Positions 14,454 to 23,873 of a stretch of DNA of 60,402 bases are shown here, in pieces. Every line of letters starts with the position of its first letter. Position 1 is the first letter of the stretch. Source of the DNA: Fidelibacterota bacterium (GTDB lineage: Bacteria > Fidelibacterota > Marinisomatia > Marinisomatales > JABMOV01); NCBI GenBank assembly GCA_013203145.1, contig JABMOV010000166.1:1-60402 (forward strand), in the 5' to 3' direction. The notes beneath the pieces are model-generated. The model did no database searches. It was given only the letters and a program-made list of their open reading frames with translations, and was not told the DNA's origin. Position numbers and translations under genes: made by a program.

Positions 14454-15485
14454 TTATTTAATATATGATAACTTCCCGTTAACGAACTCATTTCCTTGTT
14501 GAATCGTATAGATATAAAGACCGGTACTTACTTTTTGTCCCTGGATATTTGTAGCATCCCATTGCACTTGGTTAGTACCTACACCAACTTTCTTTTTAAC
14601 GAGTTGGTTAACCAATTTTCCATTTAAATCATAAATGGTAACGCTAACTGGTGTCGATTCCATTATTTCGAATGTTATAAGCGTAGTTGGATTAAATGGA
14701 TTGGGAAAACTATGATGTTGAATACGATATTTTTCAGCAAAACCATCCTTAATACCCAAAGCGTCTGAATTTCCAGTATCTTCAAGTAAAGTCAGGGATA
14801 CAACACCAATTCTACTTAATGATAAATCACATTCCATTAGGAAACCTGTGACTTCAACATAGTTACCACTTTCAGGAAGGAATGCTGTAGAATCTTGATG
14901 AATCCAATGCCGTAATTTTAATCCATAGTCAGCTTCACCGTCATTTTCCACATCTAATAAAACCCGAGGATGAGGACGATCAGGGATTTCTTCAAGAATA
15001 ATATATCCTGTGACCGTTGTTTGTTCACCTTCGGGATTTTCACCGTACCCAACGAAATTACCCTCATCATCTAATGGGAGCCATTGCTCACCATTTAATG
15101 TAAATACGACCAGAAATTGTCGATTTGGTGTTTCGACCAATCCACCAACCATATCAATAACATCTCCGGCGGCTGGCCTGGTTGCACCACTTTCAGGTGT
15201 ATACCATTCTGGACCAAAACGTAAATCATAGTCAGATAACCCATCGCTATCACTATCCAGATGATACCGAGTGACAACTGTGCAGTGGGTTGAATCTTCT
15301 GTCAAAATAACTGTTCCAGAGACAGTTAATGTATCGGAAAAGCCGGGAAATTGACCGTGATCTCCGTGATGACCGGAACCTCCATGGTGACCACCGCCTG
15401 GTCCCCCAGGTCCACCAGGGCCTCCTTGTGCAATAATAAATGTTCCGTAGATTAAGGAAATAAATAACAGGGATTTGATTTTCAT
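14454..15485 (-). CDS. Secreted Gly/His-rich protein with type IX-like sorting domain
   Basis: About 343 residues. The start at MKIKSLLFISLIYG follows a GGAGG Shine-Dalgarno and gives a clean signal peptide. The mature N-terminus is a GGPGGPGGPGGGHHGG-type low-complexity stretch with histidine pairs, a possible metal-binding tail. Two similar beta-rich repeats follow (one with SGTVILTEDSTHCTVVTRY, the other with TGYIILEEIPDRPHPRVLLD), each mentioning acidic D-rich loops. The C-terminal 80 residues are a sorting domain: FPNPFNPTTLITFEI, VTIYDLNGKLV and STGLYIYTIQ. Such domains direct export through type IX secretion and are then removed or anchored. Function of the body unknown. Confidence 0.8.
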   Translation of the reverse strand: MKIKSLLFISLIYGTFIIAQGGPGGPGGPGGGHHGGSGHHGDHGQFPGFSDTLTVSGTVILTEDSTHCTVVTRYHLDSDSDGLSDYDLRFGPEWYTPESGATRPAAGDVIDMVGGLVETPNRQFLVVFTLNGEQWLPLDDEGNFVGYGENPEGEQTTVTGYIILEEIPDRPHPRVLLDVENDGEADYGLKLRHWIHQDSTAFLPESGNYVEVTGFLMECDLSLSRIGVVSLTLLEDTGNSDALGIKDGFAEKYRIQHHSFPNPFNPTTLITFEIMESTPVSVTIYDLNGKLVNQLVKKKVGVGTNQVQWDATNIQGQKVSTGLYIYTIQQGNEFVNGKLSYIK

Positions 15486-15652
15486 TAGTCCTCCATTGCT
15501 AAAATGTGAATTGTCTTTATCATGTGTATTCTCAATTTGAATTTTTATGTTTCTCCACATTAGACGCATTTCACAGCAAAAAGTTAAATAATAATCAAAA
15601 ATAATATCCTATGTAGTTTTACGTTATTGAAAGGTTTACTATTTTTCACTGT

Positions 15653-15997
15653 ATGAAAAAAATTATAATCTGTGTATTCATCCTGTTTTGGACTTGCGGA
15701 CCCAAACCTGAACCAAAACCTGAAATACAGCCAATTATTCCAAAACTAGAAGAAACTATAGGTGATAATACTGCCTTAACTCAGGGATTAATGACACCGT
15801 ATGATGTGTATCTTTTCCTGAAAGATTCTCCGTCAGAAAAAGAAATTATTTACACCTTTGGATATCCTGATTCAACATGGCTGGATGAAGAGGGTCAAGT
15901 AAAAGTTTGGTATTATTTTCTTGAAGAAGTTCAAGACTATAATTCGATTGAATTAGATCCGGTAACGGGAAAAGTGATAGGATTTGAGTGGGATTAA
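15653..15997 (+). CDS. Small lipoprotein with SmpA/BamE-like features
   Basis: A 114-residue protein with a short hydrophobic leader ending in a Cys (VFILFWTCGPKPEP), a plausible lipoprotein signal, then a Pro-rich linker. The core SPSEKEIIYTFGYPDSTW followed by KVWYYF resembles the SmpA/OmlA (BamE) fold, in which a short helix and the GxPD-type turn precede paired strands. Assignment is by resemblance only. It ends two bases before the start of the dipeptidase, so the two are probably co-transcribed. Confidence 0.6.
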   Translation: MKKIIICVFILFWTCGPKPEPKPEIQPIIPKLEETIGDNTALTQGLMTPYDVYLFLKDSPSEKEIIYTFGYPDSTWLDEEGQVKVWYYFLEEVQDYNSIELDPVTGKVIGFEWD

Positions 15998-15998
15998 T

Positions 15999-17177
15999 AT
16001 GAAATATTTGAAACTATTAGGAATTGGAATGTCAGCTTTACTCATTGGATGCGGTCCGCAGATACAAAAACTCCACTATGATGCATTTGTTGCTGATTCT
16101 CATTGCGATATTTTGTTGCGAACTATGAATGGAGAAGATGTTTCCAAATTGACTACTTCAGGACATGCAGATATTCCGCGGTTTTATGAAGGCGGAGTGG
16201 ATTTGGAAGTGTTTATTATTTGGGTAGATCCATACCGTTTTGTCCCGGTTGGCGCTTATGATCGGGGGAATGAAATGATTGATTCTCTGGAAGCCCTTGA
16301 AATAAAATCTAAAGACAAATTGAGAATCGTTAGAAATTATTCAGATATAATTCAGAATGAAGAGGACGGCGTATTATCTGCGATGATTGGTTTGGAAGGT
16401 GGTCATCCCATCGAAAATGATTTGAAGAAACTCGAACATTTTTATAAACGCGGTGTACGGTATTTAGGGATTACGTGGAATAATTCTAATGAATGGGCAA
16501 CTTCAGCCAAGGATGAAGTGAATAATGATTCACTTTCATTTAGGGGACTCACAGATTTCGGTAGGGATGTTATTCGAAAATGTGATGAACTGGGAATCAT
16601 GGTTGATGTGTCCCATTCCGGAGAACAAACTTTTTGGGATATTCTTGAAGTAAGTACAAAGCCGATCATCGCATCACATTCCTGTGTTTATAATATGTGC
16701 AATCATTATCGAAATCTCAAGGATGACCAGCTCAAAGCCATTCGTGATAAAAACGGAGTGGCGTTTGTGAATTTCTATCCGGCGTACCTTGATAGTATGT
16801 TTACTGAACGTGAAGCAGAAGTTCAAAAAAAATACAAAACTGAATTGGATCAAATGAAAGACGAATTTGGTGAAGATTCTGATGAATACTGGTACGGCAG
16901 CATGGAACTCATGAAAGTCGATATGCAAGCTATCGCACCAGAAGTGGATTTACTCATTGATCATATAGATTATATTGCCAAGTTAATTGGTGTTGACCAC
17001 GTGGGTATCGGGTCAGATTTTGATGGAGTCGAGGTTTTACCAAAAGGACTGGAAGACGTGACAAAATTGCCCATTATTACACAAAAACTCCTCGAACGAG
17101 GATATTCAGAACTGGATATAAAAAAGATTCTTGGTGAAAATTTTAAACGTGTTTTTCGTGACGTCATTGAAAAGTAA
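15999..17177 (+). CDS. Membrane dipeptidase (M19 family), lipoprotein
   Basis: Zinc dipeptidase of about 392 residues that cleaves dipeptides. Metal-site motifs are visible in order: VADSHCDILL (HxD), MIGLEGGHPI (bridging Glu), MVDVSHSGEQ, IASHSCVYNMCNHYRN and HVGIGSDFDGVE. The leader MKYLKLLGIGMSALLIGC ends in a lipobox Cys, so the enzyme is probably anchored on the periplasmic side of a membrane. The ATG at 15999 is preferred over an upstream TTG because it yields this lipoprotein signal. Confidence 0.92.
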   Translation: MKYLKLLGIGMSALLIGCGPQIQKLHYDAFVADSHCDILLRTMNGEDVSKLTTSGHADIPRFYEGGVDLEVFIIWVDPYRFVPVGAYDRGNEMIDSLEALEIKSKDKLRIVRNYSDIIQNEEDGVLSAMIGLEGGHPIENDLKKLEHFYKRGVRYLGITWNNSNEWATSAKDEVNNDSLSFRGLTDFGRDVIRKCDELGIMVDVSHSGEQTFWDILEVSTKPIIASHSCVYNMCNHYRNLKDDQLKAIRDKNGVAFVNFYPAYLDSMFTEREAEVQKKYKTELDQMKDEFGEDSDEYWYGSMELMKVDMQAIAPEVDLLIDHIDYIAKLIGVDHVGIGSDFDGVEVLPKGLEDVTKLPIITQKLLERGYSELDIKKILGENFKRVFRDVIEK

Positions 17178-17192
17178 TTTCCAACCCTCCCC

Positions 17193-17855
17193 ATGCGTAA
17201 AACAGTACAAATAGCCCCATCCATTTTATCTGCTGATTTTTCAAATCTTGGACAAGCTATTCAGCATTGTGAACAAGGTCAGGCTGAATACATCCATGTT
17301 GATGTTATGGATGGTCATTTTGTCCCCAATCTAACGATTGGTCCTCCCGTCGTAAAATCATTACGATCCGTGACCGATTTGTTTATTGATGTACATATGA
17401 TGGTTACAAATCCGGAAGATTTGGTGGAGCCCTTTGCAAAAGCTGGAGCAGATGGAATTACTTTTCATATTGAAGCTTCCACCACTCCCATGAAAGTCAT
17501 TGATCTTATTCGTTCCACGGGCAAACAAGTTGGCCTATCAATTAAGCCGAAAACGCCCATTTCCACATTAGAACCATTTATTGGAGATGTTGATCTCATC
17601 CTTGTTATGAGCGTTGAACCTGGTTTCGGTGGGCAGGGATATCTTCCTGGATCGTCTGAACGGATAAAGGCTATTCGACAAATGCTCGTTGAACAATGTC
17701 GTGACGAATCCGTGCTTATTCAGGTTGACGGCGGAGTGAAATTAGATAATGCGCGTGAAGTTTTAGATGCCGGGGCGGATATTCTAGTTGCAGGATCAGC
17801 CATATTTGGGACTCTCGATCCGGTGCAGACTATTAAACAGTTTAAAGCAGTATAA
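17193..17855 (+). CDS. rpe: Ribulose-phosphate 3-epimerase
   Basis: TIM-barrel epimerase of 220 residues that interconverts ribulose 5-phosphate and xylulose 5-phosphate. Signatures are IAPSILSADFSNLG, HVDVMDGHFVPNLTIG (metal ligands and catalytic Asp), DVHMMVTNPE, MSVEPGFGGQ and QVDGGV (second catalytic Asp). Full length. It ends one base before tkt and leads the non-oxidative pentose-phosphate set rpe-tkt-rpiB. Confidence 0.96.
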   Translation: MRKTVQIAPSILSADFSNLGQAIQHCEQGQAEYIHVDVMDGHFVPNLTIGPPVVKSLRSVTDLFIDVHMMVTNPEDLVEPFAKAGADGITFHIEASTTPMKVIDLIRSTGKQVGLSIKPKTPISTLEPFIGDVDLILVMSVEPGFGGQGYLPGSSERIKAIRQMLVEQCRDESVLIQVDGGVKLDNAREVLDAGADILVAGSAIFGTLDPVQTIKQFKAV

Positions 17856-17856
17856 A

Positions 17857-19881
17857 ATGAAGACATACAAAGATTTAGATTCCTTCTCAGCATGGTCACA
17901 AAAGGAAAAAGATGGATATATAGTAAATGTAATCAAGGGTCTTATCATGGATGGCGTACGAAATGCCAATTCAGGTCATACGGGCGGACCCATGTCCTCA
18001 TCCGATTTTGCTACTATTTTATTTAAAGAGTACTTGAGTTTTGATCCCGATAATCCTGATTGGGTAAATCGTGATCGGTTTATTTTATCTGCTGGACACG
18101 AATCCATGCTCATCTATGCATTATTGTATCATGTGGGTTGGCTTTCCATGGATGACCTGAAGAAATTCCGGCAACTTCACAGTAATACACCCGGTCATCC
18201 AGAGGTTGAAATACCTGGTGTTGAAGCTACTACCGGACCATTAGGTCAAGGTGTTGGAATGGGTGTTGGGATGGCTGTGGCTCAAGCCATTTTAGCCCAT
18301 CAGGTTGAAACTAAATCAGATTCAGCCAAAGGATTGATGGATCATTTCACCTATGTTATATGTGGCGATGGTGATTTACAAGAACCGGTCGCATTAGGCG
18401 CCGCTGCTCTGGCAGGTCATTGGGGTTTATCAAAATTGATCATGTTTTATGATTCCAATGATATTCAGATTACAGGAAGCACCTCTAAATCAGATTCCAC
18501 AAATATTGAAAGTGTTTTTCGTGGAATGAAATGGAATGTAGAGACGATCGATGGACATGATCATGATGCCATACGGTCAGCCCTAAATAATGCAAAATCT
18601 GAAGAAAGTCCTTCCTTAATTGTTGGTAAAACAATTATGGCAAAGGGTTCAGCAACCATGGAAGGCAGTCATGGGACACATGGTTCGCCACTTCCCCAAT
18701 CAGAAATTGATGCCACTAAGGATAAATTGGGTTTGGAGAAAACTCCATTTTTTGCACCTGAAGTTTGTAAGGAATATTTTCAGGGTCGATTTTCAATTTT
18801 GCGAAATACTGTTACGGAGTGGCAGAATCAACGAAATGCGATTACAGATGGGGACTTTGAGCACTACTGGAATTTGGTCATTGATGGTTTTATTGGAGAG
18901 TTGGAGTATCCGGACTTCAGCGAAACTGAATCGATATCTACACGAAAAGCATTTGGAGCAACATTAGAATTATTTGCAAAACAGCTTCCCCATTTAATTG
19001 GAGGTTCTGCTGATTTAGATCCGTCAAATTGTACGGATGGTTTTGCAAAAACCTATGGTGATTTCTCTTTCAATAATCCTGGCGGAAGAAACTTGTCTTT
19101 TGGCGTAAGGGAATTTCCAATGGGAACCATCATGAATGGCATGGCTCTTCATGGTGGAGCCATCCCATTTGGAGGAACATTTTTAGTCTTCGCCGACTAT
19201 AGCCGTCCGGCAATTCGATTAGGAGCGATACAGAATATTCGTGTGATTCATGAATTCACACATGATTCATTTTATGTTGGGGAAGATGGTCCTACCCATC
19301 AACCGGTAGAACAAATTATGTCTCTTCGTACAATCCCAAATTTAAATGTATTTCGACCAGCAGATGCCCAAGAAACGGTTGCCTGTTTTAACTTGGCGAT
19401 TGAATCAAAAAAAGCACCCTCAATTCTACTGCTTACGAGACAAAATCTTCCTGTCTTTGATATGGATATGGATCAAATTGAGGTTGGTGTTCGCAAAGGC
19501 GCATATTGTGTCAAGGATTGCGATGGTCCACCGGGGATAGTATTAATTGCCACAGGATCAGAAGTCTCGCTGGCCATGGATGTCGCTCGTGAAATGACGG
19601 ACAAAAATTGTCGAGTGATTAGTATGCCATCTTGGGAATTATTTGAAAAACAATCGACTAAATATAATCAATCGCTCATACCACCTCGGGGTTGCTTAAA
19701 GGTATCCTTGGAGGCAGGAGTAACATTAGGGTGGGATAAATATGTTGGTCCAACGGGATTGAAAATCGGATTAGATCGATTTGGAGCATCTGCCCCGGCA
19801 AAAGATTTGGCTGAATATTTTGGATTTACTCCAGAAGCTGTGGAAAATAAAATTCGCGCACATATTGCGGCGTTGTTATAA
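17857..19881 (+). CDS. tkt: Transketolase
   Basis: Full-length thiamine-diphosphate transketolase (674 residues) transferring two-carbon units between sugar phosphates. N-terminal ThDP-binding domain: NANSGHTGGPMSS, TTGPLGQGVGMGVGMA and CGDGDLQEPVALGAA (GDG...motif). The middle Pyr domain contains VREFPMGTIMNGMALHGG with the catalytic Glu region and EDGPTHQPVEQ. The C-terminal domain contains LIATGSEVSLAMDVA. The ATG directly after the rpe stop (MKTYKDLDSF) is taken as start. A longer frame reading back into rpe lacks support. Confidence 0.95.
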   Translation: MKTYKDLDSFSAWSQKEKDGYIVNVIKGLIMDGVRNANSGHTGGPMSSSDFATILFKEYLSFDPDNPDWVNRDRFILSAGHESMLIYALLYHVGWLSMDDLKKFRQLHSNTPGHPEVEIPGVEATTGPLGQGVGMGVGMAVAQAILAHQVETKSDSAKGLMDHFTYVICGDGDLQEPVALGAAALAGHWGLSKLIMFYDSNDIQITGSTSKSDSTNIESVFRGMKWNVETIDGHDHDAIRSALNNAKSEESPSLIVGKTIMAKGSATMEGSHGTHGSPLPQSEIDATKDKLGLEKTPFFAPEVCKEYFQGRFSILRNTVTEWQNQRNAITDGDFEHYWNLVIDGFIGELEYPDFSETESISTRKAFGATLELFAKQLPHLIGGSADLDPSNCTDGFAKTYGDFSFNNPGGRNLSFGVREFPMGTIMNGMALHGGAIPFGGTFLVFADYSRPAIRLGAIQNIRVIHEFTHDSFYVGEDGPTHQPVEQIMSLRTIPNLNVFRPADAQETVACFNLAIESKKAPSILLLTRQNLPVFDMDMDQIEVGVRKGAYCVKDCDGPPGIVLIATGSEVSLAMDVAREMTDKNCRVISMPSWELFEKQSTKYNQSLIPPRGCLKVSLEAGVTLGWDKYVGPTGLKIGLDRFGASAPAKDLAEYFGFTPEAVENKIRAHIAALL

Positions 19882-19890
19882 GGAGGTTTT

Positions 19891-20349
19891 ATGCTACCTG
19901 ATCCCAAAAAGTACAAAATAGTTTTAGCTACTGATCATGCCGGATTTGAACTAAAAGAAAAAGTAAAATCCTATTTTCAGGGAAATGGATATACCGTAGA
20001 AGATTTTGGTGCATTTGAATATGATAGCAATGATGACTATCCCGATTTCATATTGCCGGCTGCTCATGTTGTGGGAAATTCGGATCATGCCTTTGGAATA
20101 ATCTTTGGCGGATCGGGTCAAGGCGAGGCGATGGCTGCAAATCGTGTCAAAGGGGTGAGAGCGGCAGTTTATTATGACGGCCCAGAAGATATCGTTCGTC
20201 TATCTCGTCAGCACAATAATGCTAACGTATTGTCATTGGGTGCTCGTTTTTTATCAATCGAAAAAGCAATTAGAGTCATTGATTTGTGGCTTCATGAACC
20301 CTTTGTAGGTGACCGTCACTTAAGACGAATTAGTAAACTCGATGCGTAG
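19891..20349 (+). CDS. rpiB: Ribose 5-phosphate isomerase B
   Basis: RpiB/LacAB-fold isomerase of 152 residues converting ribose 5-phosphate to ribulose 5-phosphate. Motifs: LATDHAGFELKE, DYPDF, GGSGQGEAMAANRVKGVRA and SRQHNNANVLSLGAR. The loop that carries the catalytic Cys in E. coli RpiB (CGTGIG) reads GGSGQG here, the variant of a subgroup without that Cys, so the general base may differ. A strong AAGGAGG Shine-Dalgarno precedes the ATG, 9 bases after tkt. Confidence 0.92.
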   Translation: MLPDPKKYKIVLATDHAGFELKEKVKSYFQGNGYTVEDFGAFEYDSNDDYPDFILPAAHVVGNSDHAFGIIFGGSGQGEAMAANRVKGVRAAVYYDGPEDIVRLSRQHNNANVLSLGARFLSIEKAIRVIDLWLHEPFVGDRHLRRISKLDA

Positions 20350-20463
20350 AGATTTATGATTTTCGTTGAAAGATCTCAAAAATATTTAAACCTGTTTAAT
20401 ATGTGATTGATAATAGATTGGGTATAAATTTCGTCGTAATCTAAAACCAATCATGATTGTCCT

Positions 20464-22242
20464 ATGATAAAACGAATCTGTATTATTCCTGCTTTGTTAT
20501 TTTCCTTCTCCTTTTCACAATTAACGAGTTCATATTTAATTATTCCTGAGTTGGCCATCCCTTACGTCGATAGCTGTGCACAATTTTGGATGAATGCCTG
20601 GGATGACGCCAATGGTGGATTCTATTCAAATATTGATCGATACGGAAATGTGAATACTTCCTGGGGAACTCATAAACATTTGTTGAGTCAATCGCGAAAT
20701 GTGTATGGTTTAACTCGCGCATTTATGCTCACCGGGGATACAACATATCTGGATTTAGCTCAAGAAGGTAACCAGTGGATGATCGATCACAACTGGGATT
20801 ATAGTTATGGTGGTTGGTATGGAGAGTTAAACTCTAATGGAAATCCTAATTATCCCAATTCTGATAAATCTGCTTTTGATCAACATTATGCATTGTTAGG
20901 TCCGATTGCCTTGTATGAAGCAACACAGGATTCATCTACGTGGAATATTATTATGGATGGGTATCAATGGATAGAGGATGTGTATTGGGATAATCGTGCC
21001 GGGTATGAAGGTTACTATGATGTTGCGAACCATTCGGGGACATCCGCCTGGGGGAAAAGCTTTAATGCCACCGTTGATGCCATAACCACGCATTTACTTT
21101 ATTTATATCTCATGACAGAAGATGACTCTTATCTGGATCGCTTAGTTGAACTCGCAGATGAGATCCAAACTTATCTGGTGGGCAGTATGCCAAATCAAGC
21201 AATCGGATTTGCGGAAAAATATGATTCAAATTGGAATATTGATAACAATGAAACCATGACAATAATGGGGCACGTTTTGAAAACGGCGTGGTGCTTGGGG
21301 CGAATTTGGCGGCTTACGGCAAATGATGATTATATTCCAGTCGCTGAGACACTATTATATGATGTTTGGGATAATGGTTACGATCACGATTTTGGCGGAC
21401 CCTACAAAGATTATAATCGTGTGACAGGTGAAATGTTGATGTGGGGAATTCCTGACACTGCAAAAGCGTGGTGGCAGATGGAACAGGCTATTGTCGGCGG
21501 TTTAGAATTAGCCGAACCTTTTGATAATACAATTGCTATTGAAATGGCAGACGAAACGACATCGTTTTTTATGACTCATTTTGTTGATCACGAATATGGG
21601 GATGTATACGAAAACCGTACACGCTATGGAGACGAGACGTGGGGATTACATAAAGGATCATCTTACAAAGCAGGATACCATTCCATTGAAACGGGTTACT
21701 ACATCTATCTTTATACCAATTTATTTATTCATGAAAATCCGGTAACACTTTACTACAGATTTGGCGAATACTCGGAAGACCGACAAGTTAAACTGACACC
21801 TTTAGCCATTGCAGATGATCATTTGAAAATTGCATCAGTAATTCATGATTCTACGCAGTGGAATCAATTTTTGGCAGAGGAGCGATTGTTGATAATTCCT
21901 GCTAATACCGAAGGAATTTTCGCGGTGACATTTGAACCTGTTGAACCTGTAATTAGTATTGCTTCGGATGATATAACTGTACCGTCACTTATGTTTTCAA
22001 ATGCACCAAATCCTTTTAACAATTCTACTGAATTCAAATTCAATATGCACACTAGTGGTATCGCAGAAATTCGTTTTGTGGATATTCGTGGCCGTGAAGT
22101 TGCACGTCCTATAATTGGAGAATATAGATCAGGTATGAACTATGTAAAATTCAGCGATCATGGATTAGCATCTGGGATGTATTTTGCGATATTGAAAACC
22201 CCTACGGGGCAATCAACCAGACGGATTGTATTAATGAAATAG
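20464..22242 (+). CDS. Secreted AGE-family (N-acylglucosamine 2-epimerase-like) protein with sorting domain
   Basis: A 592-residue protein with signal peptide MIKRICIIPALLFSFSFSQ and an (alpha/alpha)6-barrel of the AcylGlcNAc/cellobiose epimerase type over residues about 30-400: FWMNAWDDANGGFYSNID, SQSRNVYGLTRAF, DQHYALLGPIALYEA and TMTIMGHVLKTAWCLGR. A beta-rich region leads to a C-terminal sorting domain (NAPNPFNNSTEFKF, VDIRGREVA, ASGMYFAILKT). Family enzymes epimerise sugars in the cytoplasm; a secreted version suggests action on environmental glycans or loss of epimerase activity in favour of binding or hydrolysis. Substrate unknown. Confidence 0.75.
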   Translation: MIKRICIIPALLFSFSFSQLTSSYLIIPELAIPYVDSCAQFWMNAWDDANGGFYSNIDRYGNVNTSWGTHKHLLSQSRNVYGLTRAFMLTGDTTYLDLAQEGNQWMIDHNWDYSYGGWYGELNSNGNPNYPNSDKSAFDQHYALLGPIALYEATQDSSTWNIIMDGYQWIEDVYWDNRAGYEGYYDVANHSGTSAWGKSFNATVDAITTHLLYLYLMTEDDSYLDRLVELADEIQTYLVGSMPNQAIGFAEKYDSNWNIDNNETMTIMGHVLKTAWCLGRIWRLTANDDYIPVAETLLYDVWDNGYDHDFGGPYKDYNRVTGEMLMWGIPDTAKAWWQMEQAIVGGLELAEPFDNTIAIEMADETTSFFMTHFVDHEYGDVYENRTRYGDETWGLHKGSSYKAGYHSIETGYYIYLYTNLFIHENPVTLYYRFGEYSEDRQVKLTPLAIADDHLKIASVIHDSTQWNQFLAEERLLIIPANTEGIFAVTFEPVEPVISIASDDITVPSLMFSNAPNPFNNSTEFKFNMHTSGIAEIRFVDIRGREVARPIIGEYRSGMNYVKFSDHGLASGMYFAILKTPTGQSTRRIVLMK

Positions 22243-22267
22243 TGGAAAAATTTTAACTAATTCGAAC

Positions 22268-23353
22268 TTATTTCAGTAAAACCATTTTCTTCGTTTGTGT
22301 AAAGTTTCCAATCTGAACTTGATATAAATAAACTCCTGCACTCACAGGTTGATCCGCATTATTTGTTGCATCCCAAACAGTGGATTTAACGCCGGAGTAT
22401 TCTTGTTTATTAATCAGTGTTTTTACTTCATTCCCACATAAATCATAAATTGTAACCAACACATGGCTTTTTAGGGGTAATTCGTAGCTTATGGTTGTGG
22501 TTGGGTTGAAGGGGTTTGGGAACGCGTTGTATAATACAAGTTGGTCAGGCAGAGAGGATGAAAAACTATTGTGAGTTGTGGATGTATCACTTGCGTTTGG
22601 CCACCAGATACGTCTTGCCAAAGATGAGTCTAATACAAATGGATTGGGATTGTCCTGCTGATAAGCCGCAATTTCATACGTGCGTTCATATTCGACAGAA
22701 TCCACTGGATCAAGATAATGCCAGGCGAGTAATGAGGTATTTTGTTGACTCCAGAAACCGTCATCAGCGGCATCCTGATACATTGCATAAAAATAAATCA
22801 TGGCGCGAGCCGTATTTCCTTTATGATCTTCACGAACTTCAAAAGCAGAAGGAGTATCTTCACTCCACTCATCAATATAATCTGTGGGGATTGATGAAGA
22901 AGTTTGATCCAAACGATACCATGTTACAGTATTCGCATCTGGAATATCTAAAAACGGGTCGTTACCACGGGCAGAATTCGCTTCCACTCTTGTAGGAAAC
23001 AGATGGTGCATATCACTCCTCTGAGGTTCTGAACCAGCCCCCAGGCTTTGCGGCCACGTATGTTCGCAATTGATACCTTTATTATATGCATCAACACTGG
23101 GATCGGTAACCATATCAAGTTCTATAGTAAATCCACTATAAACTCCACTAAGCTGATTACCATCATGGACATCAATTTCACCGTACATAATATCTCGGGC
23201 AGGTCCGTAACCAAGGGTTGTACTGGTTTTATAATTATCAACCACGTAAGTGAGGAGTTCGTCGCCGATCATACCATCACCAATCACCATATATTGTTGA
23301 CCAAATATCAATGAAGAAACTGCGAGAGAAAGAAAAAGTATTTTTTTAAACAT
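22268..23353 (-). CDS. Secreted endonuclease I-family nuclease with sorting domain
   Basis: About 361 residues. The start at MFKKILFLSLAVSSLIFGQ, 4 bases after the DUF420 gene, gives a signal peptide; a longer frame would overlap that gene. The EndA/nuclease S1-type core (PF04231-like) shows INCEHTWPQSLGAG (beta-beta-alpha metal His region), SDMHHLFPTRVEAN, SARGNDPF and RRIWWPN. The C-terminal sorting domain reads NAFPNPFNPTTTISYEL, VTIYDLCGNEV and SAGVYLYQVQ. It probably degrades extracellular DNA for phosphorus or nucleosides. It sits at the tail of the cytochrome oxidase operon, but functional linkage is doubtful. Confidence 0.87.
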   Translation of the reverse strand: MFKKILFLSLAVSSLIFGQQYMVIGDGMIGDELLTYVVDNYKTSTTLGYGPARDIMYGEIDVHDGNQLSGVYSGFTIELDMVTDPSVDAYNKGINCEHTWPQSLGAGSEPQRSDMHHLFPTRVEANSARGNDPFLDIPDANTVTWYRLDQTSSSIPTDYIDEWSEDTPSAFEVREDHKGNTARAMIYFYAMYQDAADDGFWSQQNTSLLAWHYLDPVDSVEYERTYEIAAYQQDNPNPFVLDSSLARRIWWPNASDTSTTHNSFSSSLPDQLVLYNAFPNPFNPTTTISYELPLKSHVLVTIYDLCGNEVKTLINKQEYSGVKSTVWDATNNADQPVSAGVYLYQVQIGNFTQTKKMVLLK

Positions 23354-23357
23354 TGTT

Positions 23358-23873
23358 TTACCTGTATAGCATGAAGTAGATGATGACACCGGAAATTGAA
23401 ACTGCCAGCCAAAGTGGGAAAGTCCATTTAGCAATATTTTTGTGTTTCTGGCGATTGTCAATCCAGCCTCGATAAAGCGTTATTAAAATAAGGGGTGCGA
23501 TTGCTGCTGCCAATAAAATGTGCATGATCAATATTGGATAGTACAACCATGGAAACTGTCCTAAATAGGATTTAGGTACAGATTGAAAATAATGATAGAG
23601 CACATAAGAAATTAAAAAAGCAGATGAAAGAGTAAATGCAGATAGCATTGAAATCTGATGGGCACGTTCTTGTTTTCTTTGAATGAAAAAATATCCAGCT
23701 AATAATGCCAGACCAGAAAGTCCGTTAAGAGTAACATTCAGATGCGGTAGCAAAGAAACATCAACTGAATGGTCACCAATTTTTGGACCATAAACAAGAT
23801 AACTTACAACGAGCAGTAATAAAGCAGAAAGTACGCCACTAATAATTTTCCAGTATGTGGAAGTATTTCTCAT
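23358..23873 (-). CDS. DUF420-family membrane protein (oxidase assembly associated)
   Basis: Integral membrane protein of 171 residues with about five helices. Segments LPHLNVTLNGLSGLALLAGY and HQISMLSAFTLSSAFLISY, followed by LYHYF and YYPILIMHILLAAAI, contain the conserved histidines of the DUF420/CtaM-like family. That family is encoded with haem-copper oxidases and implicated in their maturation. Its start overlaps the haem O synthase stop by 4 bases (ATGA). Confidence 0.83.
   Translation of the reverse strand: MRNTSTYWKIISGVLSALLLLVVSYLVYGPKIGDHSVDVSLLPHLNVTLNGLSGLALLAGYFFIQRKQERAHQISMLSAFTLSSAFLISYVLYHYFQSVPKSYLGQFPWLYYPILIMHILLAAAIAPLILITLYRGWIDNRQKHKNIAKWTFPLWLAVSISGVIIYFMLYR

Noticed and set aside
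22268..23353. Endonuclease I as a component of the respiratory operon
   Set aside because: It is adjacent and on the same strand, but it is a secreted nuclease with a sorting domain; position alone does not support a shared function.
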